Origin: Candidatus Taylorbacteria bacterium RIFCSPHIGHO2_02_FULL_44_12
Lineage (GTDB): Bacteria > Patescibacteriota > Minisyncoccia > Phycocordibacterales > PALSA-1337
DNA length: 10,192 nucleotides
NCBI GenBank assembly: GCA_001822575.1
Contig: MHRM01000002.1
Location: 31,776-41,967, forward strand
Reading direction: 5' to 3'
Positions 1 through 6,704 of this stretch are shown here, in pieces. Under the pieces are notes generated by a model, which was given only the letters and a program-made list of their open reading frames with translations, was not told where the DNA came from and ran no database searches. Both the position numbers and the translations under genes were made by a program. How positions within the stretch are numbered: position 1 is the first letter of the stretch; the number at the start of each line of letters is the position of its first letter.

Positions 1-107
1 AAGAAATATCCGAGAATGGCGCTTAGAGACAGTCCCAATTCTTTGGCGATCTTCTGGGCTTCTACTTTGAGACTGACATCAGTCTTGATATTTATCATCG
101 TCTTCAT
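1..107 (-). CDS. RelB/DinJ-family antitoxin, N-terminal fragment
   Basis: Partial gene running off the left edge; 35 residues are visible, beginning MKTMINIKTDVSLKVEAQK and continuing with a helix KELGLSLSAIL. This is the N-terminal ribbon-helix-helix pattern of type II RelB/DinJ antitoxins: a short beta strand (INIKTD) followed by two helices. Such antitoxins neutralise a RelE/YafQ-type mRNA interferase and repress their own operon by binding a palindrome in the promoter. The ATG at 107 was chosen because it follows a near-consensus promoter and an upstream ATG at 114 is in another frame that soon stops. The gene lies immediately downstream of fusA in the same direction but has its own promoter. 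The toxin, if any, would be left of the window. Family assignment rests on 35 residues only. Confidence 0.68.
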   Translation of the reverse strand, partial: MKTMINIKTDVSLKVEAQKIAKELGLSLSAILGYF

Positions 108-108
108 G

Positions 109-142
109 ATCCATAGTATATACTAAGGATAAGTGATGTCAA
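109..142 (-). promoter_or_regulatory. Sigma70-type promoter with palindromic operator for the antitoxin gene
   Basis: On the minus strand the sequence reads TTGACA (142-137), a 16-nt spacer, then TATACT (120-115): a perfect -35 and a 5/6 -10 box. The -10 box lies inside a perfect 12-bp palindrome, TAGTATATACTA (114-125), which extends to a 22-bp inverted repeat at 109-130 with one mismatched pair. Autoregulated antitoxins usually bind such a palindrome, so it is a good candidate operator. The -35 box abuts the fusA stop codon (145-143). The predicted start of transcription is about position 108, next to the ATG at 107, so the mRNA would be leaderless or nearly so. The promoter and palindrome are seen directly; the operator role is inferred. 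Confidence 0.72.
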
Positions 143-2287
143 CTATTTCCTCTTCTCAATAATCTCTTTTTCCACATTTGGCGGGACTACTTCATAGTGA
201 TCAAATTCAAGGAGAGGACTGCCTTGGCCGGAAGTCATAGAGCGAACTTCCGTGGTATAACCAAACATTTCCGAGAGAGGGACTGTGGCTTTGATGACCA
301 AGGCCTGACCTCGTTGCTCTGTCCCCTCTACCTGGCCCCGCTTTGAAGCTATGGAACCAGTGATATCACCCATGTATTTTTCCGGGGCCACCACTTCTAG
401 CTTCATGATCGGCTCCAATATAACTGGCTTGGCCCGTTTGACCGCGTCTTGGAATGCCTGTGAAGCGGCGATCTTGTAGGCTATCTCCGAGGAATCCACA
501 TCGTGATATGAGCCATAGGTGAGCTCACAAGATATATTGACCATCTTATAGCCAGCCACGATCCCTCGATCCATGGCTTCACGAACGCCTTTTTCTACTG
601 CCGGAATAAATTCTTGGGGAATGACTCCACCCTTGACCGAGTCAATAAATTCAAAATCATCATATCTCTTGACATTCTTGCGAACTTTTTCTCCTTCTAC
701 CACCGGCTGCATCGGCTTTATATTGAGTTTGACATGACCATACTGACCTTTGCCTCCAGTTTGTTTTATATATTTGTGTTCAGCTTCAGCTGTCCCAAGA
801 ATAGTCTCGCGGTATGCCACCTGCGGCTCGCCAACATTGGCAGAGACGCTAAATTCCCTTTTCATCCGATCAACCATGATCTCCAGATGGAGTTCTCCCA
901 TACCAGAAATTATGGTCTCACCAGTCTCCTGATTTGAAGATATCCTGAAAGTCGGGTCTTCATTGCCGAGCTTCTTCAAGGCCATACCCATCTTTTCCTG
1001 ATCCGCCTTGGTCTTGGGTTCTATCCTTAGAGAGACCACCGGCTCCATAAACTTGATCACTTCCAAAATGATAGGGTTATTTTCATCACAAAAAGTATTT
1101 GAGGTCAGAGCATCCTTCAAGCCCACAGCCGCGGCTATCTCCCCGGCAAAGACTTTCTTGACTTCCTCTCTTTCATTGGCCTGCAAACGGACGATCCGAC
1201 CAAGACGCTCCTTCTTGCCAGTGGTTGAATTGTAGAGATATGTTCCAGCCTCTATGGTGCCAGAATATACTCTGAAGAAAGTGAGCTGGCCGACGAATGG
1301 ATCGTTTTGGAGCTTGAAGGCCAAAGCAGAAAAAGGCTCTTCGTCAGAAGGGCTACGAGTAACTTCTTCCCCGGTATTGGGGTTGATGCCCTTGACTGGC
1401 GGAATGTCTAGAGGAGACGGCAGATAATCAACCACGGCATCCAGAACAAGCTGGACACCGATATTCTTGAGAGCTGAACCGGTGAAGACCGGGAATATTC
1501 TATTGGCAATGACAGCCTTGCGGGTGATCTTCTTGAGCTCTTCCATGGGAATCTCTTTTCCTTCGAGATAGGCATGCATGGCGACATCATCGTGTTCTAC
1601 TATCTTCTCCACCATCAGGCCGCGATATTTCTTCGCGTCGTCCATAAGCTCGGCTGGTATTTCTCGTTCAATGATCTTATTGCCCATTTCTCCTTCAAAG
1701 TAATAGGCCTTCATCCGCAGAAGATCAACTACACCCTTGTGCTCCCCTTCCAAGCCGATAGGAATCTGAAACCTGACAGCGTTTTTATTCAATCTTTCAA
1801 GAATGGAAGCGAATGAATTTTCAAAAGAAGCTCCCATCCGATCCATTTTGTTGATAAAGCAGAGCCGTGGAACATTGCTTTCGTCGGCATAGCGCCAATT
1901 TGTCTCCGACTGTGGTTCTACCCCGGCTACTCCGTCAAATACAACCACCGCTCCATCCAAAACCCGAAGCGATCTCTTCACTTCCACGGTAAAATCAATA
2001 TGGCCAGGCGTATCTATAATATTGAAACGAATTTTGCTTGAATCATCGGTCTTTGGAGTATATGTCGGCTTCCAAAAACAAGTGATAGCGGCGGCGGTTA
2101 TGGTAATACCACGCTCTCTCTCCTGCTCCATCCAATCGGTGACAGTGTCTCCCTCATGGACTTCGCCAATCTTGTGAGTCATACCAGTATAAAAGAGAAT
2201 TCGCTCCGATGTGGTCGTCTTGCCAGCATCAATATGGGCAATGATGCCGAAATTTCTCACTCTCTCTAGTGGGTAGTCTCTCTGCAT
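143..2287 (-). CDS. fusA: Elongation factor G
   Basis: Translocase GTPase that moves tRNAs and mRNA through the ribosome and acts with RRF in recycling. From the ATG at 2287 the protein has 714 residues, close to the usual ~700. GTPase motifs are intact: P-loop AHIDAGKT (17-24), switch I RGITI (59-63), DTPGH (92-96) and NKMD (146-149). Domains II-V follow, with the family's RGQ..GTEQRGQ region and a C-terminal EVRSMTSGQGSPLLEFDHYE stretch. A longer frame can start at a TTG at 2320, adding 11 residues unlike EF-G, so the ATG just before QRDYPLERVRN is preferred. There is no clear Shine-Dalgarno sequence. It lies 52 nt after typA and is the last translation gene of the cluster; the stop codon abuts the antitoxin promoter. 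Confidence 0.97.
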   Translation of the reverse strand: MQRDYPLERVRNFGIIAHIDAGKTTTSERILFYTGMTHKIGEVHEGDTVTDWMEQERERGITITAAAITCFWKPTYTPKTDDSSKIRFNIIDTPGHIDFTVEVKRSLRVLDGAVVVFDGVAGVEPQSETNWRYADESNVPRLCFINKMDRMGASFENSFASILERLNKNAVRFQIPIGLEGEHKGVVDLLRMKAYYFEGEMGNKIIEREIPAELMDDAKKYRGLMVEKIVEHDDVAMHAYLEGKEIPMEELKKITRKAVIANRIFPVFTGSALKNIGVQLVLDAVVDYLPSPLDIPPVKGINPNTGEEVTRSPSDEEPFSALAFKLQNDPFVGQLTFFRVYSGTIEAGTYLYNSTTGKKERLGRIVRLQANEREEVKKVFAGEIAAAVGLKDALTSNTFCDENNPIILEVIKFMEPVVSLRIEPKTKADQEKMGMALKKLGNEDPTFRISSNQETGETIISGMGELHLEIMVDRMKREFSVSANVGEPQVAYRETILGTAEAEHKYIKQTGGKGQYGHVKLNIKPMQPVVEGEKVRKNVKRYDDFEFIDSVKGGVIPQEFIPAVEKGVREAMDRGIVAGYKMVNISCELTYGSYHDVDSSEIAYKIAASQAFQDAVKRAKPVILEPIMKLEVVAPEKYMGDITGSIASKRGQVEGTEQRGQALVIKATVPLSEMFGYTTEVRSMTSGQGSPLLEFDHYEVVPPNVEKEIIEKRK

Positions 2288-2339
2288 AGGTAAGTAGGTT
2301 ACAGCAAAAAGACTGAACAATCAAATTTTTTAGGGATTC

Positions 2340-4118
2340 TTAAGTTCTTTTTGCCCTGGACCTGTCAGTGTTTGTCAGGAATTTCTTGCGCAAGCGGATA
2401 TTCTTGGGGGTAATCTCTAGATATTCATCTTCACGCATCGTTTCAAGACCGCGTTCAATATCAAGCTTCCAGGCCGTGGTCAACATAATGTGTTCATCAG
2501 ATCCAGAAGCTCTCATATTAGTCAGTTGTTTCCCCTTGCAAGGATTGACTTCCATGTCTTCGCCCTTGGAAACATCTCCCACTATCATCCCTTCATATAT
2601 CTCCGTCGTCGGCTCTATGAATATCCGGCCCCTTTCTTGGAGATTCCACAGAGCAAAAGCCAAGGCCTTGCCAGCCGTCATAGATATCATAGATCCCGTA
2701 GTGTGTTTTTCTATCTCTCCAACAAAAGGACGAAAATCAATAAAACGACTGGCCAGAATACCCTCGCCCTTGGTATCAATAACAAAGACACCGCGATAGC
2801 CGAGCAAACCACGAGTCGGTATTTCAAAGATCATCCGGGCTTGACCATTCTTGGTCCTCATATCACTCATCACTCCCTTGCGACGGCCGATTTTCTCTAT
2901 GATCGTTCCCGAATATTCTTCCGGAGCATCTATGGTCAATTCCTCAAAAGGCTCCTTTTTGACACCGTCTATCTCTTTGATGATCACTTGGGGTTGAGAC
3001 ACCTGAAGTTCATAGCCCTCTCTGCGCATATTTTCCAGAAGCACGGCCACATGGAGCTCTCCGCGACCAAAGACTCGGAAGTATTCACCGGAAGAAAAAT
3101 CCACCTTCAGTCCAACATTTATTTCAAGCTCCTTCTCCAATCGTTCACGGATCTGTCGTCCTGTCACAAACTTGCCTTCTCGGCCAGCAAAAGGTGAATT
3201 ATTGACCAAGAAATTCAAAGCTATGGTCGGTTCATCTATCTTAATAGCAGGCAAAGCTCGCGTATTAGCACTATCAGTCAAAGTCTCACCTATATAAATA
3301 TCTGGAATACCGGCTATGGTTACAATGTCACCAGAAGAAGCCTCGGCGATTTCCACTCTTTTCTTGCCCTCAAAAACAAAGATCTTGCTAACTTTGGCTT
3401 CTGTAGTACTGCCATCTGTTTTTTTTATAAAAACATTTTGTCCGGCCCGAATAGTGCCGTCGTATATCCTACCAACAGCCAGACGACCCAGGAAATTGTC
3501 ATAACCAAGATTGAATGTTTGGACAGAGAGCGGTCCTTGGGCGCTCTTATTGGCCGCAGGCACATGTTCCAAAATCATATCCAAAAGGGGCGAAAGATCT
3601 TTGCGAGGATCAGCCAAATTGCGCATAGCTACACCATCGCGACCGATGGCATATACAGTAGGAAAATCCAGTTGGATGTCATTGGCGCCCAGCTCCATGA
3701 ATAATTCCAGGACTTTTTCATGAGTACCAGCGGGATCAGCGGCAGACTTGTCTATCTTATTGATAATCACTATAGGCTTGAGACCGAGCTCTAGGGATTT
3801 CTTCAGCACAAAACGAGTCTGGGGCATCGGTCCTTCCTGGGCATCAACCACCAAAAGAACAGCATCGATGGAGCGTAGGACTCGTTCCACTTCTGAACCA
3901 AAGTCAGCGTGACCTGGAGTATCTACTATATTGATCTTTGTGCTTTTGTAGACAACAGATGTGTTTTTTGCGTATATGGTAATACCCCGCTCTTGTTCCA
4001 GAGCGTTTGAATCCATAGAACCTTCATCGGCATGACCGGACTGGCCCATTATGGCATCAGTCAGTGTGGTCTTGCCATGATCCACATGGGCGATGATAGC
4101 TATATTCCTGATCTCCAT
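2340..4118 (-). CDS. typA: Ribosome-associated GTPase TypA/BipA
   Basis: A 592-residue translational GTPase of the TypA/BipA family, which binds the 70S ribosome at the EF-G site and is linked to 50S assembly and stress or cold adaptation. Motifs: AHVDHGKT (10-17), RGITI (44-48), DTPGH (66-70) and NKID (120-123). Domains II, III and V follow, and the family-specific C-terminal part (GYRGVFVIDTKGEG, then TTAWKLDIERGLE and EYLEITPKNIRLRKK) separates it from EF-G and LepA. The ATG at 4118 is 9 nt after the rpsG stop codon; AAGG, overlapping that stop, is a plausible Shine-Dalgarno sequence 7 nt from the ATG, so the two genes are probably co-transcribed and coupled. Its place between rpsG and fusA is not the standard str operon order. 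Confidence 0.96.
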   Translation of the reverse strand: MEIRNIAIIAHVDHGKTTLTDAIMGQSGHADEGSMDSNALEQERGITIYAKNTSVVYKSTKINIVDTPGHADFGSEVERVLRSIDAVLLVVDAQEGPMPQTRFVLKKSLELGLKPIVIINKIDKSAADPAGTHEKVLELFMELGANDIQLDFPTVYAIGRDGVAMRNLADPRKDLSPLLDMILEHVPAANKSAQGPLSVQTFNLGYDNFLGRLAVGRIYDGTIRAGQNVFIKKTDGSTTEAKVSKIFVFEGKKRVEIAEASSGDIVTIAGIPDIYIGETLTDSANTRALPAIKIDEPTIALNFLVNNSPFAGREGKFVTGRQIRERLEKELEINVGLKVDFSSGEYFRVFGRGELHVAVLLENMRREGYELQVSQPQVIIKEIDGVKKEPFEELTIDAPEEYSGTIIEKIGRRKGVMSDMRTKNGQARMIFEIPTRGLLGYRGVFVIDTKGEGILASRFIDFRPFVGEIEKHTTGSMISMTAGKALAFALWNLQERGRIFIEPTTEIYEGMIVGDVSKGEDMEVNPCKGKQLTNMRASGSDEHIMLTTAWKLDIERGLETMREDEYLEITPKNIRLRKKFLTNTDRSRAKRT

Positions 4119-4127
4119 ACGACAGCC

Positions 4128-4598
4128 TTACCAGGCAAAGTGAGCAAAGGCCTTGTTGGCTTCGGCCATTTTGTGAACATTCTCCCGCTTTTTGACAGCT
4201 TCGCCTTCATTCTTGGCAGCGGACATGATTTCAGTGGCCAATTTTTCATGCATTGGAGCCCCTTTTTTTGACCTGGCAGCGGAAATGATCCATTTCATAG
4301 ACAAAGCCTGTTTGCGTTCCGGACGGACTTCGCGTGGCACTTGATAGTTGGCCCCGCCTACCCGTCTAGAACGAACCTCCATGGCTGGGGTGGTGTTTTT
4401 GAGAGCGGCTTCAAAAAGCTCCATAGGATTTGTAACCTTGGCTTTTTCTTTGATCATATCCAGGCAATCATAGACCACCGACCGGGCAATGTTTTTCTTG
4501 CCCTCTTCCATGACATAGTTTATGAATTTGGCGATTTTCAGAGAATCATAAACAACATCGTTTTTTAGATCTCTTTTTATGTTTAGTTTTCTTCTCAT
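4128..4598 (-). CDS. rpsG: Small-subunit ribosomal protein uS7
   Basis: A 156-residue uS7, the primary 16S rRNA-binding protein that starts assembly of the 30S head and lines the E-site mRNA exit. Recognisable blocks are KFINYVMEEGKKNIA, the beta-hairpin region RRVGGANYQVPREVRPERK, the WIISAARSKK block and the C-terminal NKAFAHFAW. The N-terminus is slightly shorter and lysine-rich compared with the E. coli form. It starts with ATG at 4598, 85 nt after rpsL, without a visible Shine-Dalgarno sequence; the spacer is very A/T-rich and contains no obvious terminator. The second gene of the str-type cluster. Confidence 0.97.
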   Translation of the reverse strand: MRRKLNIKRDLKNDVVYDSLKIAKFINYVMEEGKKNIARSVVYDCLDMIKEKAKVTNPMELFEAALKNTTPAMEVRSRRVGGANYQVPREVRPERKQALSMKWIISAARSKKGAPMHEKLATEIMSAAKNEGEAVKKRENVHKMAEANKAFAHFAW

Positions 4599-4683
4599 AG
4601 TGATAAATTGAAAATTAGAAAAGTAGAATTGGAATCTTTCATCTTGAATTGTGGTTTTGCCTTGTCATTTTTCATTTTGATTT

Positions 4684-5103
4684 TTAATTTTTAATTTGTT
4701 TTGGTCTCTTGTTTCCATACTGACTGCGACCTTTCCTTCTTTTTTCTACCCCGACACTGTCTAGAACGCCTCGGACTACGGAATATCGCAAACCAACATC
4801 CTTGACTCTGCCACCTCTAAGCAATACCACGGAGTGTTCCTGGAGATTATGGCCTTCTCCGGGAATGTAAGCGGTAACTTCAAGACCGTTGGTCAGACGA
4901 ACCCTGGCGATCTTACGAACGGCAGAGTTTGGTTTTTTTGGCGTTCTTGTGGTTACTTTTACGCATACCCCTCTCTTGAATGGGGCCGGAAAGAATATGG
5001 GCTGATTCTTGATAGTGTTGAAAGTACGAGTCAGAGCCACGGACTTTGATTTCCGCTTGAAACGAGAACGATGATTCTTGATTAGTTGGTTTATCGTAGG
5101 CAC
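4684..5103 (-). CDS. rpsL: Small-subunit ribosomal protein uS12
   Basis: A 139-residue uS12, part of the decoding centre of the 30S subunit. The core is canonical: KRGVC (43-47), TPKKPNS (54-60), RVRLTNGLEVTAYIPGEGHNLQEHS and the C-terminal SQYGNKRPK. Between the N-terminal helix and KRGVC there is a segment the same length as that of Bacillus uS12, i.e. it carries the roughly 13-residue insert absent from E. coli. The normally invariant KDLPGVRY loop reads KDVGLRY (101-107), one residue shorter and without the proline, while the Asp that is methylthiolated in E. coli is kept. The start is GTG at 5103 (the family begins MPTINQL), with no Shine-Dalgarno sequence visible. First gene of the translation cluster. 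Confidence 0.96.
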   Translation of the reverse strand: MPTINQLIKNHRSRFKRKSKSVALTRTFNTIKNQPIFFPAPFKRGVCVKVTTRTPKKPNSAVRKIARVRLTNGLEVTAYIPGEGHNLQEHSVVLLRGGRVKDVGLRYSVVRGVLDSVGVEKRRKGRSQYGNKRPKQIKN

Positions 5104-5132
5104 AAAAATGATTATTAGTGGTTGTTTTTTGG

Positions 5133-5160
5133 TTATTAGTTACATTTACAGCTTGGTCAA
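5133..5160 (-). promoter_or_regulatory. Possible promoter of the rpsL-rpsG-typA-fusA cluster
   Basis: On the minus strand TTGACC (5160-5155, 5/6 of the -35 consensus) is followed after 16 nt by TAATAA (5138-5133), a weak -10 match. It lies 30 nt upstream of the rpsL GTG. It is the best candidate between hairpin element H1 and rpsL, but the -10 box is poor; a transcription start map would be needed to confirm it. Confidence 0.35.
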
Positions 5161-5207
5161 AACACGATTTACCTTACCATGACGCTATTTCTTAGGCAAT
5201 GCGACCA

Positions 5208-5355
5208 GAGCTTGGCAAACATTCTTTTTCCTCCCCGCAAGGTCGCCCCGTCGAATGGCAAGCCCTATTTTGGCTCGCGGAAGCGACCAAAATAGGGGCC
5301 ATTCTCGGGGGCTCAAACTACATTGCGGGGAGGAAAAAGAATGTTTGCCAAGCTC
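5208..5355 (-). repeat. Long imperfect hairpin H1, 33-bp perfect arms
   Basis: Arms 5208-5240 and 5323-5355 are perfect reverse complements over 33 bp. The interior is also self-complementary: minus-strand GCCCC, GAATGGC and CCCTATTTTGG pair in order with GGGGC, GCCATTC and CCAAAATAGGG around a small TTCC loop. The whole 148 nt can therefore fold into one extended, bulged hairpin of roughly 59 bp. It lies 17 nt beyond element H2 and 104 nt before rpsL. It lacks the 62-nt conserved loop of H2-H4, although the plus-strand GGGCTCAAACTAC near 5310-5320 resembles their GGCCTCAAACCAC. There is no U-tract after either arm. Its function is unknown to me; a relative of H2-H4 or an RNA folding signal before rpsL are both possible. 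Confidence 0.8.
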
Positions 5356-5372
5356 GGTTTGTGGACCTTGTC

Positions 5373-5502
5373 AGACAAAACCGAAACATGCACATGTTAC
5401 GGGGACATTGCCAGCGGCCTCAAACCACGAAACCCAAACTTCAGACATAAATACTTGCATCAAGATAAGTCCCCGTAACATGTGCATGTTTCGGTTTTGT
5501 CT
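5373..5502 (-). repeat. 3' UTR hairpin element H2, after the M50 protease gene
   Basis: Arms 5373-5406 and 5469-5502 are perfect reverse complements over 34 bp, with a 62-nt loop (5407-5468). The element starts 17 nt after the M50 protease stop codon, on the gene's strand. In that sense the loop contains CTTGATGCAAG near its 5' end and TGAGGCCGCTGGCAAT at its 3' end, running into GTCCCCGT of the second arm. Loop and inner arm end are shared with H3 and H4, while the rest of the arm is unrelated to theirs. The stem is followed by GACAAGG, not a U-tract, so it is not a typical intrinsic terminator. Confidence 0.85.
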
Positions 5503-5519
5503 AAAAAAACAGAAGAACA

Positions 5520-6125
5520 TCACAGCCCTACCCCCGTAAATATCCTGAAAATGACCGGTATAATCGGAGATATTATTTGCCAAAGGAAGAAAACAGCGAT
5601 CAGAACGAAGATCGGAGAATAAGTTTCTAGCAATTGCCTAGTCCTGCCATACTGATTCGGCAATATGGCAAACAAAAGTTTGGAACCATCCAGGGGAGGC
5701 AGAGGAATGAGGTTGAAGACAGCTAAGATAATGTTAATGATGACTATAAAAGTGGAAATCTCTATTAGAGAGCTCATAGATTCTAGCCCCGCGGTCAAAC
5801 GAATGATTGTCCCGAATACAAAAGCCAAAATGAGATTTGAGACAGGCCCCGCGGCGGCGATCAAGAATTCACCGCGGCGTTTATCTTTGAGGTTATAAGG
5901 ATTGTAAGGCACAGGCTTGGCCCAGCCGAAGGTGAAGCCTGCCATGGATGTCAATATCGGAACAATGACCGAGCCAACTGGATCCAGATGTTTGATGGGG
6001 TTTAGAGTCAGACGGCCAGCCAAGCGTGCTGTTGGATCACCCAAATAGTCAGCCATAAAGCCATGAGAAAGCTCGTGAATTACAACAGAAAGTATCAAAA
6101 TGGTTATGGAAATTATTATTAACAT
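5520..6125 (-). CDS. M50-family (site-2 protease-like) membrane metalloprotease
   Basis: A 201-residue integral membrane zinc metalloprotease. The first membrane segment carries the HELSH motif (HExxH, residues 17-21) and a later segment carries NLIPLPPLDG, the third zinc ligand being Asp146. GPVSNLILA (93-101) is the central motif of the family. Extra hydrophobic segments cover about 97-110, 121-140 and 171-195. The compact size without PDZ or CBS domains matches the small YwhC-like bacterial group, in which the substrate is mostly unknown; family members cleave membrane-embedded substrates within the bilayer. ATG at 6125 has no Shine-Dalgarno sequence. It is divergent from rpmB and followed after 17 nt by hairpin H2. 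Confidence 0.93.
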   Translation of the reverse strand: MLIIISITILILSVVIHELSHGFMADYLGDPTARLAGRLTLNPIKHLDPVGSVIVPILTSMAGFTFGWAKPVPYNPYNLKDKRRGEFLIAAAGPVSNLILAFVFGTIIRLTAGLESMSSLIEISTFIVIINIILAVFNLIPLPPLDGSKLLFAILPNQYGRTRQLLETYSPIFVLIAVFFLWQIISPIIPVIFRIFTGVGL

Positions 6126-6236
6126 AGCAATAATTTAAAATAAAGAATTAGTTTGTATTTGATTTTGGATTTCAAATCGCGATTTTATATTTTAATTTTT
6201 GATCTTTCAATTTGTTTATGATAGCATGCTTCTGTT
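6126..6236. promoter_or_regulatory. Divergent promoter region between the M50 protease gene and rpmB
   Basis: A 111-bp A/T-rich region between the two divergent start codons. It contains the perfect 12-bp palindrome AAATCGCGATTT at 6174-6185, a possible operator. For rpmB a TATGAT box (6217-6222) or TTGATC (6199-6204) with a 17-nt spacer to TAGCAT (6222-6227) are candidates; either gives a very short 5' leader. For the protease, minus-strand TTGAAA with ACTAAT after 17 nt is a weak candidate. The individual boxes are tentative. Confidence 0.35.
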
Positions 6237-6479
6237 ATGGCCAAGATCTGCGCAATCACAAAGGTGGGGTCAGTAGTCGGTGGACGATATTCCAACCGCA
6301 CCCGCGCCACCCAATTCAACCCCTGTGGTTCTATCCGCCGCTATCCAAATCTTCAAAGAAAGAAGATCTACATTCCTGAACTCAAAAAATCCATCCACAT
6401 CACCGTCTCCGCCCGTGGTATGCGCACCATCCAGAAAAACGGCGCTTTCCGAGCTCTCAAGAAGGCAAAAATTATTTGA
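6237..6479 (+). CDS. rpmB: Large-subunit ribosomal protein bL28
   Basis: An 80-residue bL28, a late-assembling 50S protein. It matches the family throughout: MAKICAITKVGSVVGG at the start, NRTRATQFNPCGSIRRYPNLQ in the middle and IHITVSARGMRTIQKNGAFRAL at the end (compare VSAKGMRVIDKKG in E. coli). Only single cysteines (5 and about 30) are present, so a four-cysteine zinc site is not formed. The ATG at 6237 has no Shine-Dalgarno sequence. It stands alone on the plus strand, divergent from the M50 protease and convergent with the MBL-like gene. Its stop codon lies in a 10-bp tandem duplication and is followed after 17 nt by hairpin H3. Confidence 0.93.
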   Translation: MAKICAITKVGSVVGGRYSNRTRATQFNPCGSIRRYPNLQRKKIYIPELKKSIHITVSARGMRTIQKNGAFRALKKAKII

Positions 6480-6493
6480 CGGTATTTGACGGT
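6474..6493 (+). repeat. 10-bp tandem duplication spanning the rpmB stop codon
   Basis: ATTTGACGGT occurs twice in direct succession (6474-6483 and 6484-6493). The first copy contains the rpmB stop TGA at 6477-6479; the second puts another TGA at 6487-6489. It ends just before hairpin H3 and may be a simple slippage duplication. Confidence 0.85.
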
Positions 6494-6496
6494 GAA

Positions 6497-6622
6497 AGAC
6501 CTCTGTGAATTCTCTCGCGCGCGGAGACTCATCTTGATGCAAGTATTCAAGTCTAAAGTCTAGATTCTGTCGTATGAGGCCGCTGGCAATGTCTCCGCGA
6601 GAGAGAGAATTCACAGAGGTCT
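6497..6622 (+). repeat. 3' UTR hairpin element H3, after rpmB
   Basis: Arms 6497-6528 and 6591-6622 are reverse complements at 30 of 32 positions, with a 62-nt loop (6529-6590) exactly as long as that of H2. It begins 17 nt after the rpmB stop codon. In the rpmB sense the loop has CTTGATGCAAGTATT near its 5' end and TGAGGCCGCTGGCAAT (6575-6590) at its 3' end, followed by GTCTCCGC of the second arm. These match H2 read in the sense of its own upstream gene. The remaining arm sequence (centred on GTGAATTCTCTC) is unique to this copy. There is no U-tract after the stem. Confidence 0.85.
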
Positions 6623-6704
6623 CTTACATAAAACATAATCTCCTTGAATAAGATTTGTTTCTAGGGATCTTTTTAATCTTTATTTCGTCACGATTAGCTT
6701 CGAT

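Noticed and set aside
2288..2320. TTG start at 2320 for EF-G
   Set aside because: It would add 11 residues unrelated to EF-G N-termini; the ATG at 2287 fits the family start.
5373..5502. Ordinary Rho-independent terminators
   Set aside because: None of H2, H3 or H4 is followed by a run of U on the transcribed strand, and stems of 32-34 bp with a 62-63 nt conserved loop are far larger than normal terminator hairpins. A terminator role by another mechanism is not excluded.
5199..5539. Plus-strand frames of 83 and 94 residues over H1 and H2
   Set aside because: Composed of the inverted repeats and low in protein-like character; no start signals or homology recognised.
5371..5583. 70-residue minus-strand frame across the end of the protease gene and H2
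   Set aside because: It exists only because the H2 palindrome lacks stops in that frame; the corresponding frame is interrupted in H3, so the loop is not coding.
6270..6614. 114-residue minus-strand frame across rpmB and hairpin H3
   Set aside because: It is antisense to the well-supported bL28 gene and reads through the H3 stem and loop; no protein family features.
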